From positions 1-55,097 of the forward strand of contig DBTS01000039.1 of the NCBI GenBank assembly GCA_002307175.1: DNA of 55,097 nucleotides. Direction: 5' to 3'. Positions 16,391-26,094 of this stretch are shown here, piece after piece (within the stretch, counting starts at the first letter, position 1; the number at the start of each line of letters is the position of its first letter). The translations under genes and the position numbers were made by a program. The notes under the pieces were generated by a model. That model was not told where the DNA came from and ran no database searches. It saw only the letters and a list, made by a program, of their open reading frames with translations. Source of the DNA: Rhodocyclaceae bacterium UBA1310. Lineage in GTDB: Bacteria > Pseudomonadota > Gammaproteobacteria > Burkholderiales > Rhodocyclaceae.

Positions 16391-17529
16391 GCACGCCCCA
16401 ACAGACCACACACGATGCCCGCAGCTTTTTCCGCATTCCCCTGGCGCAAACTCAGGTGAATCTGGTCAAACCGGCTCAGCACCTTTGCACGCGCCTCTTT
16501 ATCATCGAGCCACTTGAGCAGCTCGGTTGCAATACTTTCCGGCTTCGCCGCATCCTGTAACAGCTCAGGAACAATCGACTCGCGGGCCAGAATGTTCGGC
16601 AAACCCACCCACGGCAGATACGACAGAAACTTCGCAAAGCGGAAACTCAAACCACCCATCTTGTAGATGATCACCATCGGGCATTTCAACAGCGCAGCCT
16701 CCAGCGAGGCCGTGCCACTGGCCACCACTACCGCGTCAGCTGCCTCCATTGCCTCATGGGCGTGCCCGAATTGCAGGCGCACCTTCAGATTCGTAGCCTG
16801 CCCGCGATACATGGCTTCCTCAAAAATATCACGGGTCACCCGCGTAATCAGAGGCACCAGAAAGCGGACATCCGGACGCTGCCCGGCCAGCAGCTTGATG
16901 GTTTCAACACAAATGGGGGCCAACCTGCGCACTTCACCTTCGCGACTACCCGGCATGATCGCCACCACCGGCGTATCTTCACCATTGAGTGCCAGCAGTT
17001 CTCGGGTTTGTACTTTCCGGGACTCGAGCGGAAAAACATCCGCCAGCGGATGCCCCACAAAGCTCGCCGCATAGCCATGCCGCGTATACAACTCTGGCTC
17101 AAACGGAAACAGGCACAGCACATGACTGGCCGCACGACCAATTTTGTGCACCCGGCGCCCCCGCCAGGCCCAGATAGAGGGGCTGACGTAATGCACGGTC
17201 TTGATGCCAGCGCCGCGCAGGCGGCGCTCTATCCCCAGATTGAAATCCGGAGCATCAACACCGATAAAGATATCCGGCGGATTCTCTTTCAGGCGCTTCA
17301 GCAACCCGCTGCGAATCCGCAGCAACTCCGGTAGACGCTTGATCGCATCCACATACCCCATCACAGCAAGAGTTTCAAACGGCCACCAGGCTTTGAACCC
17401 GGCAGCCTGCATCCTCGGACCGCCGATTCCTACGAATTCGGCGTCCGGAAAATGCGGTCGAAGCGCTTCTATCAGGTGGGCTGCCAACAGATCACCTGAG
17501 GCCTCCCCAGCCACCATGGCAATGCGCAT
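16387..17529 (-). CDS. lpxB: Lipid-A-disaccharide synthase
   Basis: Glycosyltransferase (GT19) that joins UDP-2,3-diacylglucosamine to lipid X to form the lipid A disaccharide on the inner membrane; 380 residues (E. coli 382). Recognisable elements are the N-terminal MVAGEASGDLLAAHLIEAL, VDAPDFN near residue 97, LPGSRxxEV-like MPGSREGEV near 195 and ASGTASLEAAL near 270. It sits 12 bases after lpxA in the standard lpxD-fabZ-lpxA-lpxB order. Confidence 0.97.
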   Translation of the reverse strand: MRIAMVAGEASGDLLAAHLIEALRPHFPDAEFVGIGGPRMQAAGFKAWWPFETLAVMGYVDAIKRLPELLRIRSGLLKRLKENPPDIFIGVDAPDFNLGIERRLRGAGIKTVHYVSPSIWAWRGRRVHKIGRAASHVLCLFPFEPELYTRHGYAASFVGHPLADVFPLESRKVQTRELLALNGEDTPVVAIMPGSREGEVRRLAPICVETIKLLAGQRPDVRFLVPLITRVTRDIFEEAMYRGQATNLKVRLQFGHAHEAMEAADAVVVASGTASLEAALLKCPMVIIYKMGGLSFRFAKFLSYLPWVGLPNILARESIVPELLQDAAKPESIATELLKWLDDKEARAKVLSRFDQIHLSLRQGNAEKAAGIVCGLLGRA

Positions 17530-17541
17530 GACCCATAAACC

Positions 17542-18312
17542 TCAACGAATGATGCCGCGTTTTGAAATGGCGAAAAAGTCGAGGAAAAGTTGCAATTCAG
17601 GAGTTTCACCGACCGCCGCTTGAATCTCGGCACGCGCCTCTTCCAGCGTCAAATTCTGACGGTAGATGGTCTTGTATGCACGCTTGATCGCAGCAATGGC
17701 CTCGGCGGAAAAACCACGCCGACGCAAACCTTCACTATTGATTCCGTGCGGCACAGCAAGATTGCCCGAACACATCACATACGGCGGCACATCCTGCGAA
17801 ATCATGGAGCCGCCGCCTGCCATACTGTGCGCACCAATTATTGCAAACTGGTGAACCGCTGCCAGACCACCGATGATGGCGTAGTCGCCAACATGAACGT
17901 GCCCGGCCAGCGTGGCGTTGTTGGCCATGATGGTATTGTTGCCCACTTGGCAGTCGTGCCCAATGTGCACACTGGCCATGATCCAGTTGTCGTCACCAAT
18001 GCGCGTGACCCCCACGTCCTGCGCAGTGCCGATGCTGAAATTGGAATATTCGCGGATAGTGTTGCGATCGCCGATTTCAAGGCGCGTCGGCTCACCGGCG
18101 TACTTCTTGTCCTGCGGGATCTCTCCCAGCGAAGAAAACTGGAAAATATGATTATCGCGGCCGATACGGGTACGCCCCGTAATGACGCAATGTGACGCGA
18201 TTACCGTACCGGCGTCGATTTCGACATGCTCACCGACAATCGAATACGGACCGACTTCCACACTTTCGTGCAGACGCGCGTTCGGATGGATGATGGCGGT
18301 AGGATGAATCAT
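17542..18312 (-). CDS. lpxA: UDP-N-acetylglucosamine acyltransferase
   Basis: First enzyme of lipid A synthesis, transferring 3-hydroxyacyl from ACP to UDP-GlcNAc; 256 residues (E. coli 262). A left-handed beta-helix of hexapeptide repeats fills the first 190 residues (IHPTAIIHPNARLHESVEVG and following), with the catalytic-loop histidine in the VHIGHDCQVGNNTI segment. The C-terminal helical part (LRRRGFSAEAIAAIKRAYK) is typical. The start overlaps the fabZ stop by four bases (ATGA). Confidence 0.97.
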   Translation of the reverse strand: MIHPTAIIHPNARLHESVEVGPYSIVGEHVEIDAGTVIASHCVITGRTRIGRDNHIFQFSSLGEIPQDKKYAGEPTRLEIGDRNTIREYSNFSIGTAQDVGVTRIGDDNWIMASVHIGHDCQVGNNTIMANNATLAGHVHVGDYAIIGGLAAVHQFAIIGAHSMAGGGSMISQDVPPYVMCSGNLAVPHGINSEGLRRRGFSAEAIAAIKRAYKTIYRQNLTLEEARAEIQAAVGETPELQLFLDFFAISKRGIIR

Positions 18313-18764
18313 GCGTTATTGGTGTTATGTTTGATGGCACACATCATGTCCGCCTGGGCGACGAGGTCGCCATTCACGCGGGCAATCCCGGAATACTTCC
18401 AGATACTGCGCACTTCGCGCTGGAAAGTCAGCTCCAGCACCAGCGTATCACCCGGGGTCACCGGGCGCTTGAAGCGCACATTGTCGATCCCGGCGAAAAG
18501 CAGGGAATAGTTCTCATCGGGCATCACGCCGCGCGACTTGAACGACAAAATGGCAGCCACCTGCGCCATTGCTTCGATGATCAACACACCGGGCATGACA
18601 GGGAAGTGCGGAAAATGCCCAACGAAGAACGGCTCATTGATCGTCACATTCTTGATTGCCGTAATCTTCTCATTGGGAACCATATCCACCACACGGTCTA
18701 CCAGCAGGAACGGGTAGCGATGCGGCAAATATTTCATGATTTCCTGAATTTCCATCCCACTCAC
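18309..18764 (-). CDS. fabZ: (3R)-hydroxyacyl-ACP dehydratase
   Basis: Hot-dog-fold dehydratase of fatty acid elongation, 151 residues. The active-site histidine lies in FVGHFPHFPVMPGVLIIEAM, and the N-terminal YLPHRYPFLLVDRV is the family signature. A GTG at 18764 overlaps the lpxD stop and has GGAGA at good spacing; an ATG at 18755, three codons later, has only a weak GAGTGGG. I took the GTG. It shares the acyl-ACP pool with the neighbouring lpxA and lpxD. Confidence 0.95.
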   Translation of the reverse strand: MSGMEIQEIMKYLPHRYPFLLVDRVVDMVPNEKITAIKNVTINEPFFVGHFPHFPVMPGVLIIEAMAQVAAILSFKSRGVMPDENYSLLFAGIDNVRFKRPVTPGDTLVLELTFQREVRSIWKYSGIARVNGDLVAQADMMCAIKHNTNNA

Positions 18765-19792
18765 GCTTTTTTCTCCATTTCGTCAATCTTCTTTTCGAGT
18801 GCACGTATGCGCTCGGCCATCTTATCCAGATTCTTGAAATGCGCCGCCTTGTGCAGCCATTCCTTATGCGGTTCCGAAGGCAAAACCGAGGTATACACCC
18901 CTTTTCCCTTCGTCGTCTTGGTGATCGCGGAGCGTGCCGACAGCACCACGTCGTCACCCACCTCGATATGCCCCTGAATCCCGGACTGCCCACCAATACG
19001 CACACGTTTGCCGACGATGGTGCTACCTGCAATCCCGATCTGTGCGGCAAAGGCGGAATTCTCGCCAATCTGGCAATTGTGGGCAATCTGAATCAGATTA
19101 TCCAGCTTTACGCCATTTTTAATGACCGTCGCATCCAATGCACCGCGATCAATGACTGTATTGCCACCGATCTCGACATCATCGCCAATCAGCACACTGC
19201 CAATCTGCGGGATTTTTTCCCAACTGCCGTCTCGCCGTGGCGCAAAACCAAACCCGTCACTACCCAACACACAGCCAGAGTGCAGAATACAGCGCGCACC
19301 CACGCTAACACCCTCATACATCACCACACGCGCATGCAGCAAAGTGTCCGCACCGACCTTGCAGCCCTGCTCAATGATACAGCCCGGGCCGATGATCGCA
19401 TTTTCACCGATCTCGCAGTCTTCACCAATAAAGGCCAGCGGTGCCACAGTGACTGAAGCCGGCAAGGGCGAGAGCACCACAGCGCTGGCGTGCACGCCCG
19501 CATAGGGTTTGCTCGGCGGATTCAGCAACTGCGCCACCTGGGCAAAATAAAGATAGGGATCACGCACCAGAATATGCGGCAACCGGGTGGCACCTGCCAT
19601 CGCTGTCGGCAGGATGACAGCAGAGGCGTGACTCGCTTCCAGCGCGGGAAGATATTTCGGGTGAACCACAAAACCAATGTCACCCTGCTCCGCACGTTCC
19701 AGCGGAGCAATCTGGCCGATCTGCACAGATCCATCCCCGCACAGCTCACCGCCCAGACGGGAAACGATTTCACTGAGGCTTAGTCTCGCCAC
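18761..19792 (-). CDS. lpxD: UDP-3-O-acylglucosamine N-acyltransferase
   Basis: Third acylation enzyme of lipid A synthesis; 343 residues if it starts at GTG 19792, close to E. coli (341). An N-terminal uridine-binding domain (LSEIVSRLGGELCGD) is followed by a hexapeptide-repeat beta-helix, with the catalytic histidine in QIAHNCQIGENSAFAAQ, and ends in a C-terminal helix rich in charged residues. A TTG at 19816 would add eight residues and overlap skp; GTG 19792 aligns better with the family start. No ATG is available nearby. Confidence 0.94.
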   Translation of the reverse strand: MARLSLSEIVSRLGGELCGDGSVQIGQIAPLERAEQGDIGFVVHPKYLPALEASHASAVILPTAMAGATRLPHILVRDPYLYFAQVAQLLNPPSKPYAGVHASAVVLSPLPASVTVAPLAFIGEDCEIGENAIIGPGCIIEQGCKVGADTLLHARVVMYEGVSVGARCILHSGCVLGSDGFGFAPRRDGSWEKIPQIGSVLIGDDVEIGGNTVIDRGALDATVIKNGVKLDNLIQIAHNCQIGENSAFAAQIGIAGSTIVGKRVRIGGQSGIQGHIEVGDDVVLSARSAITKTTKGKGVYTSVLPSEPHKEWLHKAAHFKNLDKMAERIRALEKKIDEMEKKA

Positions 19793-19799
19793 ACTTGTC

Positions 19800-20300
19800 T
19801 CACTTTGTATCGGCAAGGGCTTTGATCACCTTGTCTGTAATATCAATATTGGGATTGGCATACACCGCTTCCTGCAGGATCAGATCATACTTTTCTTTCT
19901 CGGCGATCTGCTGGATAACACGGTTGGCCTGCTCCTGAATACCTGAGAGTTCATCGTGCTGACGCTGGGCATAATCTTCACGCAGGGATCTTTCCTTGCG
20001 CTGATAATCCCGGCTCATCTCGGCGAATTCACGTTCCTTGGCCTTGCGCTCGGCATCCTGCATCGTCAGCGCATTCTTCTCCATGGACGATTGCATGCTC
20101 TGCAGCGTCTTGGCCAGTTTCTGCAAGTCCTGGTCGCGACGCTCAAATTCCTTCTCAAGCTTCTTCAGCGCCCTAACCGCCGGAGCAGACTCGCGCATAA
20201 CGCGTTCCGCATTAACAAAACCAATCCGCATATCTGCCGAAGCTACCAGCGGACACGCGAGACATATGACACATAACAATCCAAGCAGACTACGACGCAT
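19800..20300 (-). CDS. skp: Periplasmic chaperone Skp/OmpH
   Basis: Periplasmic chaperone that holds unfolded outer-membrane proteins before delivery to BamA; 166 residues (E. coli 161). A signal peptide covers the first 22 residues (RRSLLGLLCVICLACPLVASA), and the rest is long coiled-coil helices rich in Lys, Glu and Gln. The ATG at 20300 lies eight bases after AGGAG; the upstream in-frame GTG would sit on that ribosome-binding site. It follows bamA by 11 bases, the usual pairing. Confidence 0.94.
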   Translation of the reverse strand: MRRSLLGLLCVICLACPLVASADMRIGFVNAERVMRESAPAVRALKKLEKEFERRDQDLQKLAKTLQSMQSSMEKNALTMQDAERKAKEREFAEMSRDYQRKERSLREDYAQRQHDELSGIQEQANRVIQQIAEKEKYDLILQEAVYANPNIDITDKVIKALADTK

Positions 20301-20311
20301 GCAATGCACTC

Positions 20312-22624
20312 CTACATGGTTGTCCCGATAAGGAACTGGAAGCTCTGCGTTTCGTCACCCGACTTCTTCTTGATCGGAATGCCAAAACTGAACTTCAAGG
20401 GGCCGATCGGGGAAATCCAGCTCATTGCCATACCGGTACTGGCACGGAAATCGCCAAGAGCAAAACCATTACCAACTCCCCAGACTGTACCGGCATCCGC
20501 AAACACGCTCAGACGCAAACTACGATCCTTTTCCTTCATGCCCGGGAAGGGGAAGAAGATTTCTGCTGAACCGAGGATACGCCGCGTACCGCCGACAGCA
20601 TCAGTCTGTTCATAGTCGGTACCTACGTTCGAAACCACCTTTGGACCAATGGTGTTGTCCTTGAACCCACGCACCGAACCAATCCCACCAGCATAAAAGT
20701 CTTTATAGAACGGCACCGGCTGACCACCATAGCCTGTTGCCGCACCAAAATCGGAATTGAGCATCAGGGTATACGTCGGGCTCAGTGCGAAGTAGCGTTG
20801 CGCCTGGTAGCTGGCTCGCGCAAACTTCAGATCACCCGGAGGCACTGCAATTTCCGCGCTCGCGTGCTGATAGACCCCCGTTGTCGGATAGACAGTACTG
20901 TCACGACTATCACGCGACCACCCCACTGTCGTGGTCAGTGTGATGTTGTGGCTGCCAAAGCGATCCACGAAATTCTGATATAGCACCGGGCTATATTCAT
21001 TCAGGGTAATCCGGGTATAGTCGACATTGCCGCCGAAATAGATCTTGTCATCCAATCCGATCGGGATGCCGAAATTCACCCCGCCGCCGATAGACCCGGT
21101 CTTGTACTGCGCCACACTTGTATATGATGTGGTATCAACCTTTTTGTCATACAGCGAAAAGGTTCTGCTGACACCGTCTTCGGTCCAGTAAGGATTGGTG
21201 TAGGAGAGGTTGACGGAACGGTTGGTATTCCCGGTATTCGCGCTCAAAGACAGCGAATTCCCGGTACCAAACAGGTTGCTCTGCGAGATAGAGCCCATCA
21301 GGGCGAGATGGTCGGATGCGGAGTAGCCCACACCAATAGTCAAGGCACCCGTCGAGCGTTCCTTCAGGTTGACGTTCAGATCGACCTGGTCAGCCACGCC
21401 CGTGACCGGCACTGTATCGATGGAGACATCTTCGAAGTAGCCTGTACGGTCGACACGTACTTTGGACTTATCAACCTTCTGGCGATCAAACCAGGCACTT
21501 TCCATCTGCAGCATTTCACGCCGGACGACTTCGTCACGCGTCTTGCTGTTGCCCACGACGTTGATCTTGTTTACATAGGCACGACGCCCAGGATCCACGA
21601 ACAGGGTCAATGACACCTCGCGGGTTTCCTCGTTGATTTCCGGCACGGCATTGACGTTGGCAAAAGCATAGCCGTCGTTGCCAAGACGATCCGAAATTGC
21701 CCGGGTAACCTTGTTGACCTCGGCACGCGAATAGATATCACCATTTTTGATGGTGACAAGCTTGCGCAATTCGGCTTCAGGCAGCAACAACTCACCGGCG
21801 AGCTTCACTGAGGAAATCTTGTAAAGATTCCCCTCGGTGATACCCACGGAGATGTAGACATCCTTCTTGTCCGGCGTAATCGAGACCTGTGTCGAATCCA
21901 CCGAGAAGTTGATGTAGCCACGGTCCATGTACCACGAACGCAGATCTTCAACGTCAGCCTGCAATTCCTGTTTGGAATACTTGTCATGGCGGAACCAGGC
22001 GAACATCCCACCCGACTCTTCCAACACCATGCGGTCAATCAGCCGACTCTCCTTGAACACGTGCGCGCCGAGGATACGGATGCTCTTGATGGTGGCCACT
22101 TGGCCTTCGGTCACTTCAAAGTTGATCGCAACACGGTTGCGTTCAAGCGGCGAAACGGTTGTCTTTACCGAAACACCGTAATAGCTGCGCGTCAGATACA
22201 GGCGCTTGATTTCCTGCTCGGCCTTTTCCAGCTGGGAGCGATCAAAGGTGCGCGATTCGGCAATCCCGACTTCCTTGAGCCCCTTCAGGAGATCCTTGGA
22301 ATCAAAAGCCTTGTTGCCCGAAAAATCTATCTGTGCAATTGCAGGACGTTCATCCACGATGACAACCAACACATCCTTATCGACATCGATGTGCACATCG
22401 CGATAGAAACCGGTTGCATACAGCGCCTTGACGGCGGAAGCCACCTGATCCTCGTTGATCGAGTCACCGATATGGATCGGAAGGTAGTTGAACACTGTCC
22501 CCGCTTCGGTGCGCTGGATACCTTCGACGCGAATGTCCTTGACGACGAAGGGAGAGTAAGCAAAAGAAAGGGGAGAAAGGAGCGTCAGCACTCCGATCTG
22601 AATGGCAGTTAAAGTCTTGGACAT
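20312..22624 (-). CDS. bamA: Outer-membrane protein assembly factor BamA
   Basis: Omp85-family core of the beta-barrel assembly machine in the outer membrane; 770 residues. It has a signal peptide, then five POTRA repeats to about residue 425 (first one VKDIRVEGIQRTEAGTVFNY), then a 16-strand barrel with the loop-6 motif VRGF (SVRGFKDNTIGP). The final residues are FLIGTTM, so the last residue is Met where an aromatic residue is usual; the stop TAG at 20314-20312 was checked by reading the codons. Its start overlaps the rseP stop by one base. Confidence 0.97.
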   Translation of the reverse strand: MSKTLTAIQIGVLTLLSPLSFAYSPFVVKDIRVEGIQRTEAGTVFNYLPIHIGDSINEDQVASAVKALYATGFYRDVHIDVDKDVLVVIVDERPAIAQIDFSGNKAFDSKDLLKGLKEVGIAESRTFDRSQLEKAEQEIKRLYLTRSYYGVSVKTTVSPLERNRVAINFEVTEGQVATIKSIRILGAHVFKESRLIDRMVLEESGGMFAWFRHDKYSKQELQADVEDLRSWYMDRGYINFSVDSTQVSITPDKKDVYISVGITEGNLYKISSVKLAGELLLPEAELRKLVTIKNGDIYSRAEVNKVTRAISDRLGNDGYAFANVNAVPEINEETREVSLTLFVDPGRRAYVNKINVVGNSKTRDEVVRREMLQMESAWFDRQKVDKSKVRVDRTGYFEDVSIDTVPVTGVADQVDLNVNLKERSTGALTIGVGYSASDHLALMGSISQSNLFGTGNSLSLSANTGNTNRSVNLSYTNPYWTEDGVSRTFSLYDKKVDTTSYTSVAQYKTGSIGGGVNFGIPIGLDDKIYFGGNVDYTRITLNEYSPVLYQNFVDRFGSHNITLTTTVGWSRDSRDSTVYPTTGVYQHASAEIAVPPGDLKFARASYQAQRYFALSPTYTLMLNSDFGAATGYGGQPVPFYKDFYAGGIGSVRGFKDNTIGPKVVSNVGTDYEQTDAVGGTRRILGSAEIFFPFPGMKEKDRSLRLSVFADAGTVWGVGNGFALGDFRASTGMAMSWISPIGPLKFSFGIPIKKKSGDETQSFQFLIGTTM

Positions 22625-24066
22625 CAGCCGAAGAGAACCCGATTGAGATCGTTGAAAAAGGCTAGGGACATGAGCAGCACAAGGATGGTCAGACCAATCC
22701 TCTGTCCAAACAGTTCAACCCGCTCGGACACTGCCTTTCCCCGGACACATTCGAACACATAATACAGTAAGTGCCCGCCATCCAGAATCGGCACAGGCAA
22801 GAGATTGAGCACGCCGAGACTCACACTCAGCGCAGCCAGCATCGTCAGATAGGCAGCAACACCCATTTCGGCACTTTGGCCGGCAACGTCCGCGATGGAA
22901 ATCGGGCCACTCACATTGCGCCAGGAAAGACTGCCCCTGATGATGTTCCAGAAGGCGTGGAGGTCAAACGCGGCCATCTCCACGGTCTGCCGCACTGCAT
23001 GTGCCGCACCATCCACCAACCCATAGTGGATGGGCACCAGTCTGGCTTCAAGCGCCTTGTCGTCGAAATGCGGCAAGGCGCCCACGCGCCCAAGCTTGGG
23101 CAGCGCCGCCGGGGACGCCTGGGGACTTACCCCGGTTACCTTGCGAACCCATTTCTGGAACTGATTGCCCGAGCTCGGCATGCCCGCCTGCGTCAGTTCC
23201 GGCGTCACACGCAAGGTCAGCAATTGCCCGGCCCGTTCCAGCTGCACTGTCAGCTCGCGTCCGGGGGCTTGGGATATCTCACCGACAAAAGCTTTCCAGC
23301 TCGCCACCGGCCTGCCATCAATCGTGCGGATCAGATCACCGCTCTTGAATCCTGCACGTTCGGCAGGCATGCCCGGTGACAGCTCACCAAGAATGGGCGG
23401 GAATACCATGTCCGGCATCTGGATGCCCAGTTGTCGTGCGGGATCCGGGCCTTTTTCATCAACCATCACATTGTGGATGGAGAGCTTCAGATCACTGATC
23501 TGAACCCCGCCACGTTCCACCGTGACAGACACCTCTCCGTCACCCAGGGCTTGCTGCACGAGCTGCCAGCGCAACTCAGTCCAGCCCTGGATGCGCAGCC
23601 CGTCAAAACCCACGATCCTGTCGCCAGCACGCAGGCCGGCGTGCGCGGCAGCAGACGCGGCTGGAACTTCGCCCAGCACCGCCGGCAGATCACGCGCGCC
23701 CCCCAGAGCCAGCCCCCAGTAGAGCACTGCAGCCAGAATCAGATTGGCGACAGGGCCAGCCGCTACAATGATGAAGCGCTTGTAAATCGGCTGTACCGTA
23801 AATTCTCTGGATGCCTCTGCCGGATCAACTTCGCCTTCACGCGCATCCAGCATTTTCACATAGCCGCCCAGAGGAATCCCGGCCAACACCCACTCCGTCT
23901 TATCCTTGCCAAACCGCCCGCACAGCAGCGGCTTGCCAAAACCCAGGGAAAACCTCAACACCTTGACGCCACACAGACGCGCGGCCCAAAAGTGCCCCAG
24001 TTCATGAATGACAATCAGGATGCAGATTGCCAGCAAAAAGAAAAAGACGTAGTGCAATGTGCTCAT
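22624..24066 (-). CDS. rseP: Site-2 metalloprotease RseP
   Basis: Inner-membrane zinc protease that cuts anti-sigma factors and leftover signal peptides; 480 residues. The zinc motif HELGH is at residues 21-25 in the first transmembrane segment, two PDZ domains lie near residues 120-310, and the second active-site motif LPVPILDGGHLLYY is near the C-terminus. The ATG at 24066 overlaps the dxr stop (ATGA) and follows AAGGA; an upstream GTG at 24081 is rejected. Confidence 0.96.
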   Translation of the reverse strand: MSTLHYVFFFLLAICILIVIHELGHFWAARLCGVKVLRFSLGFGKPLLCGRFGKDKTEWVLAGIPLGGYVKMLDAREGEVDPAEASREFTVQPIYKRFIIVAAGPVANLILAAVLYWGLALGGARDLPAVLGEVPAASAAAHAGLRAGDRIVGFDGLRIQGWTELRWQLVQQALGDGEVSVTVERGGVQISDLKLSIHNVMVDEKGPDPARQLGIQMPDMVFPPILGELSPGMPAERAGFKSGDLIRTIDGRPVASWKAFVGEISQAPGRELTVQLERAGQLLTLRVTPELTQAGMPSSGNQFQKWVRKVTGVSPQASPAALPKLGRVGALPHFDDKALEARLVPIHYGLVDGAAHAVRQTVEMAAFDLHAFWNIIRGSLSWRNVSGPISIADVAGQSAEMGVAAYLTMLAALSVSLGVLNLLPVPILDGGHLLYYVFECVRGKAVSERVELFGQRIGLTILVLLMSLAFFNDLNRVLFG

Positions 24067-25253
24067 GCAGGGTCCTTGCACGTGTCCAACACACGATGGG
24101 CTGCCTGGCGGGCAATTTGGTCAGCCGCCAGAATATCTTCGAGGCTGTTGAGCTGCATGCCCGGAACACAATCCAGGCATTCGGCCACAACATCCGGAAT
24201 CCGGTCAAAACTCAGTTTTCCATCCAGAAACGCAGCCACAGCCTCTTCATTGGCTGCGTTCAACGTGACTGACGCATTCTTGCCAGCGCGCAACGCATCA
24301 TAAGCCAATTTGAGGCAGGGGAAGCGCTCCAGATCGGGTGCCTCGAAGGTCAGTTTACCGGTTTTTACAAGATCTAAACTGCCTACACCAGAAGCGATAC
24401 GTTCCGGGTAGGCCAGCACGTGTGCAATCGGCGTCCGCATATCTGGATTCCCCAATTCGGCCAGCACCGCTCCGTCTTCATACTGCACCATCGAATGGAT
24501 GGTGCTCTCCGGGTGAATCAGCACATCAATGCGCTCGGCGCCGACACCAAAGATCCAGCTCGCCTCGATGACTTCCAACCCCTTGTTCATCATCGTCGCG
24601 GAATCAACAGAGATCTTGCGCCCCATTGCCCAGTTCGGATGGGCACAGGCCTGATCCGGCGTAACGTTTCGCAGGGCCTCGCGGGGCGTATTGCGGAAAG
24701 GGCCGCCTGAAGCCGTCAGAATCACCTTGCGCACACTGCAATGCTTCAGCCCATAGTCGAAACCAACCGGCAGGGACTGAAAAACGGCGTTGTGTTCGCT
24801 ATCAATCGGCAACAACACGCCGCCAGAATCACGCAGGGTCTTAATGAAGATATCGCCGGCCATCACCAGCGCTTCCTTGTTGGCCAGCAACACCCGCTTG
24901 CCTGTGCGCGCAGCAGCAAGACTGGAACCCAGCCCTGCCCCGCCAACGATGGCGGCCACCACTGTCGTCACTTCCGGTGCAGCAGCAATCTGCTCCAGCG
25001 CCACAGCCCCATGCAGCACCTCGATCTCCGGTGCACCTCCCAAAAGGGAGCGCAGCTTCTGCGCTTCAGGCTCACCGGCTACAACGGCGATTTTGGGGCG
25101 GAACTGCAGACACAGCGCCGCGAGTTTTTCAACCTGCCGATGGGCCGACAGAGCAAAGACTTCATACCGGTCGGGATGACGCCCGACCACATCCAGCGTA
25201 CTGACACCAATGGATCCGGTGGCCCCAAGGATAGTGAGAACCTGTTTCGACAC
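24063..25253 (-). CDS. dxr: 1-deoxy-D-xylulose 5-phosphate reductoisomerase
   Basis: NADPH-dependent enzyme of the MEP isoprenoid pathway and the target of fosmidomycin; 396 residues (E. coli 398). The NADPH-binding start is QVLTILGATGSIGVSTLD; the metal and substrate region reads LPIDSEHNAVFQ near residue 150, and LTASGGPFRNTP follows near 205. Start choice: GTG at 25253 (MSKQVLTIL) has GGAG six bases upstream and matches the usual length; a longer GTG start at 25280 overlapping cdsA is less likely. It supplies precursors for the undecaprenyl pathway whose uppS lies close by. Confidence 0.95.
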   Translation of the reverse strand: MSKQVLTILGATGSIGVSTLDVVGRHPDRYEVFALSAHRQVEKLAALCLQFRPKIAVVAGEPEAQKLRSLLGGAPEIEVLHGAVALEQIAAAPEVTTVVAAIVGGAGLGSSLAAARTGKRVLLANKEALVMAGDIFIKTLRDSGGVLLPIDSEHNAVFQSLPVGFDYGLKHCSVRKVILTASGGPFRNTPREALRNVTPDQACAHPNWAMGRKISVDSATMMNKGLEVIEASWIFGVGAERIDVLIHPESTIHSMVQYEDGAVLAELGNPDMRTPIAHVLAYPERIASGVGSLDLVKTGKLTFEAPDLERFPCLKLAYDALRAGKNASVTLNAANEEAVAAFLDGKLSFDRIPDVVAECLDCVPGMQLNSLEDILAADQIARQAAHRVLDTCKDPA

Positions 25254-25276
25254 TTTTATCTCCGTGCTCAAGCCGG

Positions 25277-26092
25277 TCACTGTAGTACCAGCAAGGTAGC
25301 ACCTGCAAACGGAAAAAAGGCCAGCATGGCATCAATGCGATCAAGCACGCCACCATGCCCCGGCAACAGGGTGCCGCTATCCTTGACGCCTGCCTCACGC
25401 TTGATAAGGGATTCAAACAGATCCCCCATCACGCTGACCAGCACATACACCAGGGCCAGCAGCAACAGCCAGTAGAGCCGGATATTGGCCGCCACGGCCG
25501 GCGCCGCGAACCACACTGCCACACAGAAAACCAGCACACCAACAACCGCCCCGGCAACCCCTTCCCAGGTCTTTCCCGGGCTGATCTCCGGCGCCAGCTT
25601 GTGCTTGCCAAACGCCTGCCCGGTGAAAAACGCACAGATATCCGCCAGGCACACCACCAGCACCGCAGCCAGCAACAGCGCCGGGCTGGCATGTTTGAGC
25701 TCAAGGGTGGCAATTCCGGTGGGCACCGTCAGCAGTACCGCCACCCCATAGCGCCAATACCAGCCGGCAGGCTCGAGCTTGAAATACAGAAAGGTGGGCG
25801 CCGAAAAGATCCAGAAAGTCATTGCCAGCAAATAGCCAACCCCCATCAGCAAGCGCCCGTCTTCCAGCCCGCGCAGAGGGGAGAATCCCGAATACACCAC
25901 CGAGCCCGCACACAACAGCGCCAGCAGCGCAAAACCGAAACGGCCGATCTTGACCAGGGTGCACCACTCCCACAAAGCCAGAGTGATGACAGCGCCGATG
26001 AGAATTCCCCAGGCCCAGTCAGGCAATAGGAAAATTGCCAGCAATACCCCTATCCCCAGAAGTAGTGCTGTTACCACCCGCTGCTTGAGCAT
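25277..26092 (-). CDS. cdsA: Phosphatidate cytidylyltransferase (CDP-diglyceride synthase)
   Basis: Inner-membrane enzyme making CDP-diacylglycerol for phospholipid synthesis; 271 residues with about eight hydrophobic segments. The CTP_transf_1 signature near the C-terminus is visible as SVMGDLFESLIKREAGVKDSG (first 20 residues cover it) followed by LPGHGGVLDRIDA. It begins two bases after the uppS stop. Confidence 0.95.
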   Translation of the reverse strand: MLKQRVVTALLLGIGVLLAIFLLPDWAWGILIGAVITLALWEWCTLVKIGRFGFALLALLCAGSVVYSGFSPLRGLEDGRLLMGVGYLLAMTFWIFSAPTFLYFKLEPAGWYWRYGVAVLLTVPTGIATLELKHASPALLLAAVLVVCLADICAFFTGQAFGKHKLAPEISPGKTWEGVAGAVVGVLVFCVAVWFAAPAVAANIRLYWLLLLALVYVLVSVMGDLFESLIKREAGVKDSGTLLPGHGGVLDRIDAMLAFFPFAGATLLVLQ

Positions 26093-26094
26093 GC

